Below, one piece after another: positions 31,977 to 41,569 of a DNA stretch of 46,815 nt (the stretch's first letter is position 1; each line of letters starts with the position of its first letter). Source of the DNA: Bacteroidaceae bacterium (GTDB lineage: Bacteria > Bacteroidota > Bacteroidia > Bacteroidales > Bacteroidaceae); assembly GCA_017560945.1 (NCBI GenBank), contig JAFZDY010000042.1:1-46815 (forward strand), written 5' to 3'. A program made the position numbers and the translations under genes. The notes beneath the pieces were generated by a model. The model ran no database searches and had not been told where the DNA came from. It worked only from the letters and a program-made list of their open reading frames with translations.

Positions 31977-32008
31977 CAAAGTAACATATAATTTTGTAAA
32001 AGAGCAAA
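31977..32008 (-). promoter_or_regulatory. promoter of the TPR lipoprotein gene
   Basis: Minus strand: TTTG (32005-32008), 20 bases, TTACTTTG (31977-31984). The start codon at 31953 follows within 25 bases. Confidence 0.6.
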
Positions 32009-32201
32009 AACTATCCCTGTTCAACAAGCAATTTAGCCCTTAATTTTAAGTAAAATCGAGGGGTTGAGAGATACATTTGCACACATTATATCCCATACAT
32101 ACAACACTGCAAAAAGAATCATCCTGCTTAGTTTACAAAGAGTTAAAGAGTGGCAGAAACTGGCTCATCAAAAGCCTGAAAAAAATATTATCAAAAAAAG
32201 T

Positions 32202-32233
32202 GTTGACAGTTTGAAAAATACTCTCTACTTTTG
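32202..32233 (+). promoter_or_regulatory. promoter of the lipoprotein gene at 32266
   Basis: GTTG (32202-32205), 20 bases, TACTTTTG (32226-32233). Between this and the minus-strand promoter at 32008 I see no gene; the 93-codon ORF at 32064 runs through the promoter and is rejected. Confidence 0.6.
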
Positions 32234-32265
32234 CAGACACAAAACATTTCCTAATTATTATAATC

Positions 32266-32958
32266 ATGAAAACAAGACATCTCTTTGGACTTTTGGTTTT
32301 GACCTTATGCACATTGGCTGCATGTTCCCTTATCAACACCGATGAGGAAGAACGTATAATCATTATGACTGATAAAGGTCTAAACATCGACGATGACAAG
32401 ACTCATCAGAGACCTGACTCTTCCACCCCTACAACCCCTGGTAGCGGACAAGGTAGCGAACAGGGACAGCAAGGTGAGAGACCTGACACTATCATCAATC
32501 CCAACGACAAGGGAGAGATTGAACCTCCTGTCCAAGCAATGAATACCTTATACGTTACAGACAACCTCCGACTTGAAAATGACAGCACAGCCATCGAACA
32601 ACATATAGTGGTTCGCAAAGGAGGACGTTTAATAATAGCCAATGACAACTGCATCATGTACAACGATGCCACCATCACCATCGAGAACCATGGCACAATG
32701 ATTGTCGACGGAGTCATCAGACAAGCAGACCTTACCATCAAATCTGGAGGAATATTGGACATCTACGATGACGGAGCCATCATTCTGAGAAGCAAAGAGA
32801 GTCTGCACCTTGAGCCGAATGCCATCATTTATTGCAACAGCAGCGGAATGACTAACGAAGGTTTGCATATCTTTGCTCCACCAACGGACCCGCTTGCTTC
32901 CAATTTTGTAAAAATTGACTCCTTGGAAATAGAAGATCTTAGACGTCTAAGACATTAA
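32266..32958 (+). CDS. hypothetical lipoprotein
   Basis: The 230-residue protein has a lipoprotein signal (MKTRHLFGLLVLTLCTLAA before Cys20) followed by a short acidic stretch and a Ser/Thr/Gly-rich linker with repeated GQGSEQGQQGE units (residues 40-75). Residues 95-200 alternate short hydrophobic and polar strands (LIIANDNCIMYNDATITIEN, TMIVDGVIRQADLTIKSGG), which suggests a right-handed beta-helix or similar repeated beta fold. The family is not recognised. The next gene (32993) follows after 34 bases in the same direction, so the two probably form an operon for envelope proteins. Confidence 0.7.
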   Translation: MKTRHLFGLLVLTLCTLAACSLINTDEEERIIIMTDKGLNIDDDKTHQRPDSSTPTTPGSGQGSEQGQQGERPDTIINPNDKGEIEPPVQAMNTLYVTDNLRLENDSTAIEQHIVVRKGGRLIIANDNCIMYNDATITIENHGTMIVDGVIRQADLTIKSGGILDIYDDGAIILRSKESLHLEPNAIIYCNSSGMTNEGLHIFAPPTDPLASNFVKIDSLEIEDLRRLRH

Positions 32959-32992
32959 CCCTTATTAAAAAATCATTAAAACCCACGTTGTT

Positions 32993-34111
32993 ATGAAAAA
33001 GAATTTATTAGCCTTTCTTCTCTGCATCGTTGGCCTACATGGTGCGTATGCAACTGATTTCAGTGCAAGTTATGTATCCGAAACCGATACGGCTGAGCAC
33101 ATTACGTTGATACAATATCTTAAAGTTGACCCTTACAATCCTACTGAAAATGATGAAATCTTTTTAAGATCTCATTTGATGACAAATTCAAGCTACAAAC
33201 AACAGATTAGATTCATAAGGGATACCATTCTCATAAACGGAAGTTTCAGTATTCTGGTCAATTCAGAGATGAAATACACCGTCATTACAGACTCGTTGGG
33301 AAAACTCCCTGCAGGAAGATACTTCGTTGAACATCACGTGGAGATGCTTGGCGACATGAATGAAGTAGTACAAGAGATGACGAAAAACCTACAATTCTCT
33401 GTGGAGAAGTTTGGTGTACAAGTGGTAGATACAAACCTCTTGGACACTGGTACAGTGGTTACTCCTGTCATTCCCAGCAAACCGACGGTCTATGTGCCTA
33501 CCATCCATGAGGGAGACAATGTTACAGAATATCCCCACAACCCAGCCGTGGATGAGATGTTATCATCTGTAAAACCTGCACAACAGGAGTTCACCATGAC
33601 CATCGAAGGAGATTATCTGCGCATCAAGGGTCTTTTGTTTGCCCGTGGTTACGACAAGCATTACATCCATTGTCAAATCATAGGCGACTCGGTACATCTG
33701 GAACGCTTCGACATGGATCCCGAGAGCACCGATATGCTACCTCACTATGTGGACATCCGTATACCAGGATTCACCGAGGATTATTATCATGTGACATTGG
33801 CCGAACAGAACGACGTTCCTTTATACAAACAATATATGGTGATGTCAAGGAGAGTGAAAAGGAATGTCAGCAATATTGAAACCTTTTCAAAAGAATCTCT
33901 CCACATCAAAGCTATAGGCTCTACCCTCCTCTGCACTTCCCCCAATGCCACAAAGTTGGAGGTCTACACCATGGATGCTGTAAAGTTAGGTGAAGCTAAC
34001 TTTGCGAACGGTGAAGCCACGGTGAAAGTGGACAAAATCCCTGCCACGTACCTCTACATCGTGACCTACCCCAATGGTAGTCGCGAAAGTGGAAAGGCGA
34101 TGGTAAAGTAG
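32993..34111 (+). CDS. hypothetical secreted protein with sorting-type C-terminal domain
   Basis: The 372-residue protein has a signal peptide (MKKNLLAFLLCIVGLHGAYA). Residues 22-140 look like a beta-rich domain, residues 140-190 are a Pro/Thr/Val-rich linker, and a second domain spans about 195-295. The last 65 residues (HIKAIGSTLLCTSPNATKLE, then LYIVTYPNGSRESGKAMVK) have the pattern of a type IX secretion or T9SS-like type A tail: strands, an YxYxVxY core and a lysine-rich end. It is downstream of the lipoprotein gene at 32266, with a strong terminator at 34151. Function unknown; family not recognised with confidence. Confidence 0.7.
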   Translation: MKKNLLAFLLCIVGLHGAYATDFSASYVSETDTAEHITLIQYLKVDPYNPTENDEIFLRSHLMTNSSYKQQIRFIRDTILINGSFSILVNSEMKYTVITDSLGKLPAGRYFVEHHVEMLGDMNEVVQEMTKNLQFSVEKFGVQVVDTNLLDTGTVVTPVIPSKPTVYVPTIHEGDNVTEYPHNPAVDEMLSSVKPAQQEFTMTIEGDYLRIKGLLFARGYDKHYIHCQIIGDSVHLERFDMDPESTDMLPHYVDIRIPGFTEDYYHVTLAEQNDVPLYKQYMVMSRRVKRNVSNIETFSKESLHIKAIGSTLLCTSPNATKLEVYTMDAVKLGEANFANGEATVKVDKIPATYLYIVTYPNGSRESGKAMVK

Positions 34112-34150
34112 GAGCGATAGATTGATACTGAGCTCCAAATCAAACACAAT

Positions 34151-34189
34151 AAAGGTACGTCCTATGATATACAGAGGACGTACCTTTTT
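34151..34189 (+). terminator. intrinsic terminator after the secreted-protein gene
   Basis: AAAGGTACGTCCT, 11-base loop, AGGACGTACCTTT, then TT. A 13-bp stem, convincing. Confidence 0.85.
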
Positions 34190-34272
34190 ATGTAAAAGGC
34201 TACACCTTTGATGGGGAGGAGCAAAGAATAATAGAGCCTCGTAAACCATTCACACCTAAGTCCAACTGGACA

Positions 34273-34394
34273 GCCCTTAAGCATGGCTAAACGTCTCTTA
34301 AGCGTAACGAAATAACGCTTAAGAGTAAAGTTGCTAATACTAAAGAGATAATTTGGTAATGCTTAAGAGATACCAAACTAATGCTTAAGAGATA
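34273..34394 (+). repeat. 21-22-base tandem array with CTTAAG cores
   Basis: CTTAAG (once CTAAAG) occurs at 34276, 34297, 34318, 34340, 34362 and 34384, spaced 21, 21, 22, 22 and 22 bases. The second and third units also pair as an 11-bp hairpin (CTCTTAAGCGT/ACGCTTAAGAG). The rest of the 34112-34613 gap is A/T-rich and holds a terminator before and a promoter after. Confidence 0.75.
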
Positions 34395-34563
34395 TTTTAT
34401 ACATCATAACTTATTAAAAATCAATATATTACCATAACGCAACAAGGATTTAACATTTTTTATTGGTGCATATTTCTAACATCATCGTTTTATATGAAAA
34501 GTGGATTTTAACACAAAACATAAAATATTCAATTCCTGAGCATTCACATATAAAAAAAACAAC

Positions 34564-34571
34564 TATCTTTG
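34564..34571 (+). promoter_or_regulatory. -7 element of the gene at 34614
   Basis: TATCTTTG followed by C, 42 bases before the start codon. No clear -33 box. Confidence 0.55.
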
Positions 34572-34613
34572 CATCGTGAAAGAATACATAAAAACCATTA
34601 ATCACATACTATT

Positions 34614-35396
34614 ATGAAATGCTTTAAGTTTATAATCTTATGCACTCTCATTGGTACATTGTCGTGTACAAACCGTGCATACACAGAATCTCCGTATGAG
34701 ACATACAAGAATGTTTTACTAACCAAATACGGCATTTCTTTTTCATTTCCCGAGGAGGTAGCGGAGCATTATCCACAGTTCAACAATCCGGAGACTCAAC
34801 CCTCTATCGTCTTTAATGAACTTGATACAATCTTCGGGTTTCCTTTCTACACATTCGATGCCGTGGTTAAATTGTCTCCTGATGTATGTATTCTCATATC
34901 GAATTTAGATGAAAAAGCCTCCTTCAAATCACAAGAATTTTACATTAATGATTTCAACGTCACCCTCGACGACTTAAGGTCATCTTTTGAAGGTCTATTA
35001 TTTTACAATTGCAACTTGCCTTGGGAAGGGTGGATCGACTACAAGGGTGAGGAGAAACGATTACGTGATGAATGCCGTGCAAATTATGTTCAGAGAAGTA
35101 CCACGGATGCATGGATAAAGAAAAGTAATGCCGAGTTGGGTATTATTACAGAATTTCCAAACTACGAGAAAATAGGATTTCGTCGTACACTCGAGGAGCT
35201 ATTTGAATATACTCCAATAGGTGCTCCCTATAATGCATGTTATGGTGTGGAATTGAGACGCTTGTACAATCCTGAATCGATTCAAATGCTCGTCTTTATC
35301 AATACGGACAAAGAGAAGGATGCAATGAAATGTATCGAAAGAATCTGTAGTTATGTAGCCTTTGACAATTCCCAGGTAGAAGAGTTGAAAAAGTAG
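34614..35396 (+). CDS. hypothetical lipoprotein
   Basis: The 260-residue protein has a lipoprotein-type start (MKCFKFIILCTLIGTLS before Cys18). The remainder is a mixed alpha/beta sequence with many aromatic residues (ISFSFPEEVAEHYPQFNNPE, LLFYNCNLPWEGWIDYKGEE). I do not recognise the family and see no catalytic motif. Low GC and its own promoter with an upstream 22-base array set it apart from the neighbouring genes. It is convergent with the DUF4923 gene, and the terminator at 35408-35451 separates the two. Confidence 0.65.
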   Translation: MKCFKFIILCTLIGTLSCTNRAYTESPYETYKNVLLTKYGISFSFPEEVAEHYPQFNNPETQPSIVFNELDTIFGFPFYTFDAVVKLSPDVCILISNLDEKASFKSQEFYINDFNVTLDDLRSSFEGLLFYNCNLPWEGWIDYKGEEKRLRDECRANYVQRSTTDAWIKKSNAELGIITEFPNYEKIGFRRTLEELFEYTPIGAPYNACYGVELRRLYNPESIQMLVFINTDKEKDAMKCIERICSYVAFDNSQVEELKK

Positions 35397-35407
35397 AAAA
35401 GAAAAAA

Positions 35408-35451
35408 ACACAAGGTGCATCGGCCATAGGGAAAGCTGATGCACCTTGTGT
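35408..35451. terminator. bidirectional terminator between convergent genes
   Basis: ACACAAGGTGCATC, 16-base loop, GATGCACCTTGTGT: a 14-bp stem. On the minus strand it is followed by a T-run, so it most clearly ends the DUF4923 gene. Confidence 0.85.
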
Positions 35452-35479
35452 GTATAGGGGAAGTGTGGGGAGGGATGTT

Positions 35480-36163
35480 TTATTTCTTGAGTTCCAAACC
35501 TATCATCAGTCCATCGTATGACTTGGCAAGTTCGGCAAGAGATTGCAAACCTGTGTTGCCAGACATGGCGGCCATTCGCTGAGCAATGGCCAATAGCTTG
35601 TCGGCTTCGTAGAGGAGGCTGATGGTGTTGCCATTCTTCACTACATTGGGAGTCATGGTAGCAAGGCCCGACAGGTAAGTCATGGTGAGTTTCTTGTTCT
35701 CGGCATCGAGCAGATACTCTCCGTTCACGGGGAAGCCTGAGATGGTGGCTGTATAGGTATTGTCGCTATTGAAGACAAAATTGCAAGTACCTGTCTGAAT
35801 GCCAACCTTGGCCAATGTCTCGTTCAACTTAGCCTCAATCTGAGCAGCAGCTACCTCACCACCGGCCTTCATCAGCAGGTTCTCAGTCTCGAACACGCAA
35901 TCGGCGCTCTGGTAATTCCAAGTACCAACGAGATCCTTCTCGGTCAACTTGTTGGATGTGCCAAGCACAGTGCCCAACACGCTACCCAACAGAGATGCCA
36001 AGTCGGCCGACTCGCTACTGGTATCGGTGGTGGTGGTAGTAGTAGTGGTGGGGACCATGAGGTTGGTAGCCATGGTATTCAACAACGATGTACCAGTGGT
36101 GCCACATCCACTCAACAATGCAGTTGCCGCCAGGGCGGCCATAGTAATCTTAATCTTCTTCAT
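35480..36163 (-). CDS. DUF4923 family lipoprotein
   Basis: The protein (227 residues from ATG 36163) has a lipoprotein signal (KIKITMAALAATALLSG before Cys20) and a run of eight Thr (residues 39-46) after VP. The DUF4923 domain follows (residues about 70-225), with LTEKDLVGTWNYQSADCVFE and the ending DGLMIGLELKK. The role is unknown; the fold is probably a lipocalin-like barrel, which is inference. I prefer ATG 36163 to 36193 because the -7 box at 36191-36198 would overlap the longer start. Confidence 0.82.
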   Translation of the reverse strand: MKKIKITMAALAATALLSGCGTTGTSLLNTMATNLMVPTTTTTTTTDTSSESADLASLLGSVLGTVLGTSNKLTEKDLVGTWNYQSADCVFETENLLMKAGGEVAAAQIEAKLNETLAKVGIQTGTCNFVFNSDNTYTATISGFPVNGEYLLDAENKKLTMTYLSGLATMTPNVVKNGNTISLLYEADKLLAIAQRMAAMSGNTGLQSLAELAKSYDGLMIGLELKK

Positions 36164-36190
36164 GTTTTGTCTTTTATATAATTTTGAGTG

Positions 36191-36198
36191 CAAAAGTA
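36191..36198 (-). promoter_or_regulatory. -7 element of the DUF4923 gene
   Basis: Minus strand TACTTTTG followed by C, 28 bases before the start codon at 36163. Confidence 0.55.
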
Positions 36199-36254
36199 CG
36201 AAAGTTTATTGAATAAACCACGATTGAGGGGGGAAATATTAAAAAAGGTATAAA

Positions 36255-36289
36255 GTTGCACGGCAATGGGTGTTTTATAGTTAACTTTG
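36255..36289 (+). promoter_or_regulatory. promoter of the calcium ATPase gene
   Basis: GTTG (36255-36258), 23 bases, TAACTTTG (36282-36289). Spacing is slightly long. Confidence 0.5.
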
Positions 36290-36376
36290 CACAAGCAAAA
36301 ACCCAATAGGAAGTTGAAGCGTTTCTTATAGAAACATAAGGTAAAAAAACATCATTTACAAAAGATATATACATAA

Positions 36377-39016
36377 ATGTCGAACACACAATCGAAATTG
36401 CAGGGACTCAGCGAGGAAGAGGTCATCCGTAGTCGCGAACAACATGGCGAAAACTTGCTGACTCCACCTGAAAGGGAATCGATATGGAAACTTTATCTGG
36501 AGAAATTCAAAGACCCTGTCATCAAGGTGTTGCTCTTTGCGGCCGTGCTCTCGCTGGGCATTTCCATCATAGAGAATGAGTATGCCGAGACGATAGGCAT
36601 CATCTTTGCCATACTGCTGGCCACGGGCATTGGTTTCTACTTCGAATACGATGCAGGGAAGAAATTTGACCTGCTGAGTGCCGTGGGCGAGGAGACACCA
36701 GTGAAGGTGATACGCGGAGGACAGGTGCACAGCATACCGCGCCGCGAAGTGGTGGTGGGCGACATCGTCATCATAGAAAATGGTGAGGAGATTCCGGCCG
36801 ATGGAGAGTTGGTGGAGGCCACCTCGTTACAGATCAACGAATCGAGCCTGACGGGTGAACTGATGGTGGAGAAGACAACCAACCCCGATGACTTTGACCC
36901 CGAGGCGACATATCCCAGCAACCAGGTGATGCGCGGCACTACGGTGACGGACGGACACGGTATGATGCGTGTGACTCGCGTGGGCGACCACACCGAGATA
37001 GGTAAAGTTGCTCGCCAATCGACCGAGCAGAGCGAGGAGGAGACTCCGCTGAACAAGCAACTCACACGACTGGCCAACCTCATAGGTAAGGTAGGATTCA
37101 CCATTGCAGGAGTCACCTTCGTGGTGTTTGTGGCACGCGACCTGTACACATGGTTTCAATTGCACGACACCGTACAGGGGTGGCACCAGTGGATGGAGGT
37201 GGCGCAAATCGTGCTGAAGTACTTCATGATGGCCGTCACCCTCATAGTGGTGTCAGTGCCCGAGGGACTCCCCATGAGTGTAACCCTGAGTCTGGCACTG
37301 AACATGCGCCGAATGCTGGCAACCAACAACCTGGTGCGCAAGATGCACGCGTGTGAAACAATGGGTGCCGTCACCGTCATCTGCACCGACAAGACGGGTA
37401 CACTGACACAAAACAAGATGCAGGTGCACGAGATGCAGGTGACCTGCGACGAATCGCCCGTGAGAAGCAAACTGGCCGAAAACATGGCCATCAACAGCAC
37501 AGCCTTCCTCGAACAAAAGGGTGAGGAGACAGTGCCCATAGGTAACCCCACAGAGGGTGCCTTACTCCTATGGCTACACCAGCAAGAGTACGATTACGAA
37601 CTGATGCGCGAGGAGGCAAAGGTGATAGACCAACTCCCCTTCTCTACCGAACGGAAGTACATGGCAACGTTGGTGGAAAAGGATGGTAAACGGACATTAT
37701 ACATAAAAGGTGCACCAGAAATTATTCTCAGACACGCAAAATATTTTTTGTCCACAGGAGAAAAAACAGAGCCCATCGAAGGGTATCTTCCCATTGCCGA
37801 AGAACAACTGGCGACATATCAGAACAAGGCTATGCGCACACTGGGATTTGCCATGGCCGAGGTGGAGGCAAGTGCCGGCACCGATTGTGAAGCATTGGTA
37901 GAGGCTATGGACATCACCTTCCTGGGCATAGCCGCCATATCGGACCCCATACGCACCGATGTGCCCGATGCCGTGCGCAAGTGCCAAAATGCAGGCATAG
38001 GCATCAAGATGGTGACAGGTGACACCCCAGGCACAGCCACCGAGATAGCCCGCCAAATAGGACTATGGACCGAAGAGGACACGGAGGCGAACCGTATCAC
38101 AGGTGTGGAGTTTGCCGCACTGACCGACGAGGAGGCGCTCGAACGTGTGAAGGGATTGAAGATAATGTCGCGCGCACGACCCACCGACAAACAACGCCTG
38201 GTACAACTATTGCAACAACATGGAGCGGTAGTGGCCGTTACAGGCGATGGTACAAACGATGCTCCAGCACTGAACCACGCACAAGTGGGACTCTCCATGG
38301 GTACTGGCACATCGGTGGCCAAGGAGGCAAGCGACATCACCCTGCTCGACGACTCGTTCAACAGCATAGGCACGGCCGTGATGTGGGGACGTTCGCTGTA
38401 CAAGAACATACAACGCTTCATCGCCTTCCAGCTGACCATCAACGTGGTGGCACTGGCCATCGTACTATTAGGTGCCGTGATGGGTACATCCATCCCCCTG
38501 ACCGTGACTCAGATGTTGTGGATAAACCTCATCATGGATACCTTTGCCGCTATGGCACTGGCCTCCATTCCACCGAGCGAGAGTGTCATGAAGGAGAAAC
38601 CGCGCAAGAGCACCGACTTCATCATCACCCCCACCATGTATCGCAACATTGGGGGAATGGGCTTGCTCTTTGTGGCCATACTCGTAGGACTATACCTCTA
38701 CATGAACACGCACAATATGCTCGACTTGAAGGGGCTTACTGTATTCTTCACCATCTTCGTGATGATGCAGTTCTGGAACCTCTTCAACGCCCGCGTATTG
38801 GGCACCTATGACTCTGCATTCAAGGGCTTCAGAAAGTCGTACACACTATGGATAGTGGCGGGCATCATCCTGGTTGGGCAATTCATCATCGTACAATGGG
38901 GTGGCGAAGTCTTCCGCACTACTCCACTCGACTGGCAAACGTGGCTGACCATCATAGCCACCACATCACCCATCCTATGGATAGGTGAAATCTATCGCGC
39001 CATCAAACGGAAATAA
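36377..39016 (+). CDS. P-type calcium-transporting ATPase, PMCA-type
   Basis: The 879-residue inner-membrane pump belongs to the P2 group. The phosphorylation site is Asp338 in ICTDKTGTLTQNKM; the actuator motif is SSLTGE (157-161), the M4 ion site VPEGLPM (294-300) and the hinge GDGTNDAPALNHA. Membrane helices appear in pairs at 50-90, 240-300 and in four to six segments after 680. The PEGLP site and overall layout fit Ca2+ export rather than K+ or heavy metals; the metal is inferred from family. Monocistronic, with an inverted repeat TAGGCACGAGG/CCTCGTGCCTA (39068-39146) between it and the convergent DUF4250 gene. Confidence 0.93.
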   Translation: MSNTQSKLQGLSEEEVIRSREQHGENLLTPPERESIWKLYLEKFKDPVIKVLLFAAVLSLGISIIENEYAETIGIIFAILLATGIGFYFEYDAGKKFDLLSAVGEETPVKVIRGGQVHSIPRREVVVGDIVIIENGEEIPADGELVEATSLQINESSLTGELMVEKTTNPDDFDPEATYPSNQVMRGTTVTDGHGMMRVTRVGDHTEIGKVARQSTEQSEEETPLNKQLTRLANLIGKVGFTIAGVTFVVFVARDLYTWFQLHDTVQGWHQWMEVAQIVLKYFMMAVTLIVVSVPEGLPMSVTLSLALNMRRMLATNNLVRKMHACETMGAVTVICTDKTGTLTQNKMQVHEMQVTCDESPVRSKLAENMAINSTAFLEQKGEETVPIGNPTEGALLLWLHQQEYDYELMREEAKVIDQLPFSTERKYMATLVEKDGKRTLYIKGAPEIILRHAKYFLSTGEKTEPIEGYLPIAEEQLATYQNKAMRTLGFAMAEVEASAGTDCEALVEAMDITFLGIAAISDPIRTDVPDAVRKCQNAGIGIKMVTGDTPGTATEIARQIGLWTEEDTEANRITGVEFAALTDEEALERVKGLKIMSRARPTDKQRLVQLLQQHGAVVAVTGDGTNDAPALNHAQVGLSMGTGTSVAKEASDITLLDDSFNSIGTAVMWGRSLYKNIQRFIAFQLTINVVALAIVLLGAVMGTSIPLTVTQMLWINLIMDTFAAMALASIPPSESVMKEKPRKSTDFIITPTMYRNIGGMGLLFVAILVGLYLYMNTHNMLDLKGLTVFFTIFVMMQFWNLFNARVLGTYDSAFKGFRKSYTLWIVAGIILVGQFIIVQWGGEVFRTTPLDWQTWLTIIATTSPILWIGEIYRAIKRK

Positions 39017-39067
39017 GTAAGAAGGTGAAGGTGCCCAAAGTGAAAAGGGCAAGCGTAACAAAGAATA

Positions 39068-39146
39068 TAGGCACGAGGATTCATGCATTTTCTTCTTGAA
39101 CAAACACTTTCAAAGGAAAAAAAGGATGCCTGAAACCTCGTGCCTA
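39068..39146. terminator. long-loop inverted repeat between convergent genes
   Basis: TAGGCACGAGG (39068-39078) and CCTCGTGCCTA (39136-39146), with weaker pairing AGAATA/TATTCT outside. The loop is 57 bases, so a terminator role is only plausible. Confidence 0.45.
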
Positions 39147-39167
39147 ATGTGTATTCTTTTGATGTGA

Positions 39168-39341
39168 TTACCAGAACTTGTTATTCTCCTCGCTATACTC
39201 GAAGCCTACGGATGCAAGTGTGGCAAGGAGTTCGTCCTTATCGATGTCCATATCCTGGCACAACGCATCGAGCGAAGGGTATTGGTCGCGCAACTTCATG
39301 TTGATGAAACTGAAGAGCATCATGGGGTCGGTAGGTATCAT
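39168..39341 (-). CDS. DUF4250 family protein
   Basis: The 57-residue protein from ATG 39341 matches the family in length and sequence: MIPTDPMMLFSFINMKLRDQ at the start and LLATLASVGFEYSEENNKFW at the end. A longer frame from 39413 adds 24 residues with no family support, so the shorter start is used. Probably a small cytoplasmic helical protein, function unknown. It ends the minus-strand run that contains tsaE, porX and porW. Confidence 0.85.
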   Translation of the reverse strand: MIPTDPMMLFSFINMKLRDQYPSLDALCQDMDIDKDELLATLASVGFEYSEENNKFW

Positions 39342-39425
39342 ACAGCAGAAATGATTTTTCCCCCTCTTTCCCACATATAAATGTGGAGAGAGGATGTGTG
39401 AATAGTTCTCCAAAAAAAAACTTTA

Positions 39426-39839
39426 TCAGAATGAAACAAGGCGAGTGCCATCGGGTTGCTCTTCGATGGTGACACGCACGGCATCCTCGGGAAGGAGTTC
39501 CTCAATCAATTCGGGCCACTCGATGAAGCAGAGGGCTCCGCTATAGAGATAGTCCTCGTAACCCATGTCGTAAACCTCCTCGAGACGCTTGATGCGATAG
39601 AAATCGAAGTGGTAGATGAGTTCGCCTGTCTCATCGGCTCTGTACTCGTTAACAATGGCAAAGGTGGGCGAATTGATGACATCCGACACACCCAACTCCT
39701 CGCAGATAGCCTTGACAAAGGTGGTCTTACCGGCTCCCATCTTGCCATAGAAGGCGAAGACAGTATTTTCCTCCATCGCTGATACAAACTGGCGAGCAGC
39801 CTCGTGGATATTTTCCAATGAATCTATTCTTATTTCCAT
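39426..39839 (-). CDS. tsaE: tRNA threonylcarbamoyladenosine biosynthesis ATPase TsaE
   Basis: The 137-residue protein is the small ATPase of the TsaBDE system that makes the t6A modification at position 37 of ANN-decoding tRNAs. Walker A GKMGAGKT occupies 32-39, and the [22 protein letters not shown] and CFIEWPE motifs follow in the family order. Length is normal. The gene lies 129 bases after porX on the same strand and precedes DUF4250. The partners TsaB and TsaD are not in the window. Confidence 0.95.
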   Translation of the reverse strand: MEIRIDSLENIHEAARQFVSAMEENTVFAFYGKMGAGKTTFVKAICEELGVSDVINSPTFAIVNEYRADETGELIYHFDFYRIKRLEEVYDMGYEDYLYSGALCFIEWPELIEELLPEDAVRVTIEEQPDGTRLVSF

Positions 39840-39968
39840 AATTTATATATAAAAGAGTTGTGGGTTTAGGGCTACACATGAGGTCAAGGAGGATGCACGT
39901 CGGATAGGAATCTATCACACCCCGAACCACCTACGGACACTCAACAAAAGCCTTACACCGTGTATATA

Positions 39969-41522
39969 TTATCTTTTCTTCGGTTGCATGGTGATGAGGG
40001 GGATGAGCATCTCCTCCATGGATATACCTCCGTGTTGGAAAGTGTCCTTGTAATAGGAGACGTAGTAGTTGTAATTGTTGGGATAGGCAAAGAAGTCTTC
40101 GCCCGTGGCAAAGATGTAGGTGGTGCTGATGTTGGGCGAAGGCAGATGCACCTTAGTGGGCTCCTTGATTTCAAAGACATCCTTGAGGTTGTAACTGAGA
40201 TTCTTGCCCAACTTATAACGCAAATTGGAATTGACATTTCGATCGCCCAATACCTTCACGGGCTTGTCCACACGAATGCTTCCGTGGTCGGTGGTGATGA
40301 CTACGGTATAGTCACTATCGGCCAACAATTTCAACAACTCGCGTATGGGGGAATGGCGAAACCACGAAAGAGTGACGCTACGATAGGCGGCCTCGTCCTT
40401 GACCAACTCGCGAACGGTCTTACTCTCGGTGCGAGCATGGCTGAGCATGTCGATGAAATTTATTACCACGACATTGAGATCATATCGGCTGAATTGTGCA
40501 AACTGGTGAACGAGTTTCTCCGCACCTTGCGAATCGTTGACCTTGTGATATGAAAAGGAATCCTTTCGACGAAAACGATCCAACTGAGTCTGTATAAGTG
40601 GGGCTTCATTGATGTTTTTACCCTCGTCCTCATCCTCGTCGACCCACAGGTCGGGAAACATCTGAGCAATCTTGTTAGGCATCAATCCGCTAAAAATGGC
40701 ATTGCGTGCATACTGAGTGGCCGTGGGAAGGATGCTGAGGTACAACTCCTCGTCGATAGAAAAACCTTGTCCCAACTCGACACTCAACTGACGCCATTGG
40801 TCGTAGCGGAAATTGTCCAATACCAACAGGAAGACCTTCTCGCCCTTGTCCAAGAGAGGAAAGACTTTGTTCTTGAATAAGTCAGGACTCATCAACGGAC
40901 GACTATCGGAAGGGGCTGATACCCATTGGTGATAGTTCTTCTTTACGAACTTCGCAAATCCATTGTTGGCCTCGGTCTTCTGCATCTTCAACATCTCGGT
41001 CATGGTGCTATCGGCTTCGGATAGCTGAAGTTCCCACAATACCAACTGGCGATAGACCTCCACCCACTCTTCGTACGAGGAGGCATCATTTATCAACATA
41101 CCCAACTTGGCAAAACTTTGCTGATAGTTAGAGTCGGTCTTTTCCGTAAGAATGTCGCGTTGGTGAATATTTTTCTTGAGTGTCATCAATATCTGACTGG
41201 GATTGACGGGTTTGATGAGAAAATCGGCAATCTTTCCTCCTATTGCCTGATCCATGATGTTCTCCTCCTCGCTCTTGGTCACCATCACCACAGGTACCGA
41301 TGGCATCAACTCCTTCACCCTCGATAATGTCTCCAACCCACTGAGGCCAGGCATATTCTCATCGAGCATGATCAAGTCAAACGTATACTTCCGACACAAG
41401 TCCAATGCGTCCTGACCATTGGTGACGGTCATCACCTCATACCCCTTGCTTTCCAAAAAGAGCACGTGCGGACGGAGCAAATCCATTTCGTCATCGGCCC
41501 AAAGTAACAATCCGTTTTTCAT
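39969..41522 (-). CDS. porX: response regulator PorX (receiver plus PglZ-type domain)
   Basis: The 517-residue protein has an N-terminal receiver domain (1-120) with acidic pocket LLWADDEMD, phospho-acceptor Asp54 in IMLDENMPGLSG and Lys103 in DFLIKPVNP. A helical linker leads to a C-terminal alkaline-phosphatase-superfamily (PglZ) domain (about 205-510), whose metal-site motifs include LLVLDNFRYDQW and VITTDHGSIRV. PorX works with the histidine kinase PorY in control of the type IX secretion system. porW lies directly upstream on the same strand (47 bases). Whether this organism has a full T9SS cannot be judged here. Confidence 0.93.
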   Translation of the reverse strand: MKNGLLLWADDEMDLLRPHVLFLESKGYEVMTVTNGQDALDLCRKYTFDLIMLDENMPGLSGLETLSRVKELMPSVPVVMVTKSEEENIMDQAIGGKIADFLIKPVNPSQILMTLKKNIHQRDILTEKTDSNYQQSFAKLGMLINDASSYEEWVEVYRQLVLWELQLSEADSTMTEMLKMQKTEANNGFAKFVKKNYHQWVSAPSDSRPLMSPDLFKNKVFPLLDKGEKVFLLVLDNFRYDQWRQLSVELGQGFSIDEELYLSILPTATQYARNAIFSGLMPNKIAQMFPDLWVDEDEDEGKNINEAPLIQTQLDRFRRKDSFSYHKVNDSQGAEKLVHQFAQFSRYDLNVVVINFIDMLSHARTESKTVRELVKDEAAYRSVTLSWFRHSPIRELLKLLADSDYTVVITTDHGSIRVDKPVKVLGDRNVNSNLRYKLGKNLSYNLKDVFEIKEPTKVHLPSPNISTTYIFATGEDFFAYPNNYNYYVSYYKDTFQHGGISMEEMLIPLITMQPKKR

Positions 41523-41569
41523 CGTTCACACTTTTATCAAAAAAACATTCACACACACTCTCCCAATGT

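Noticed and set aside
32064-32345. 93-codon frame before the lipoprotein gene
   Set aside because: It crosses the promoter at 32202-32233 and overlaps the true start at 32266.
34273-34394. CRISPR array
   Set aside because: The 21-22-base units are contiguous degenerate repeats without unique spacers, and no cas genes are present.
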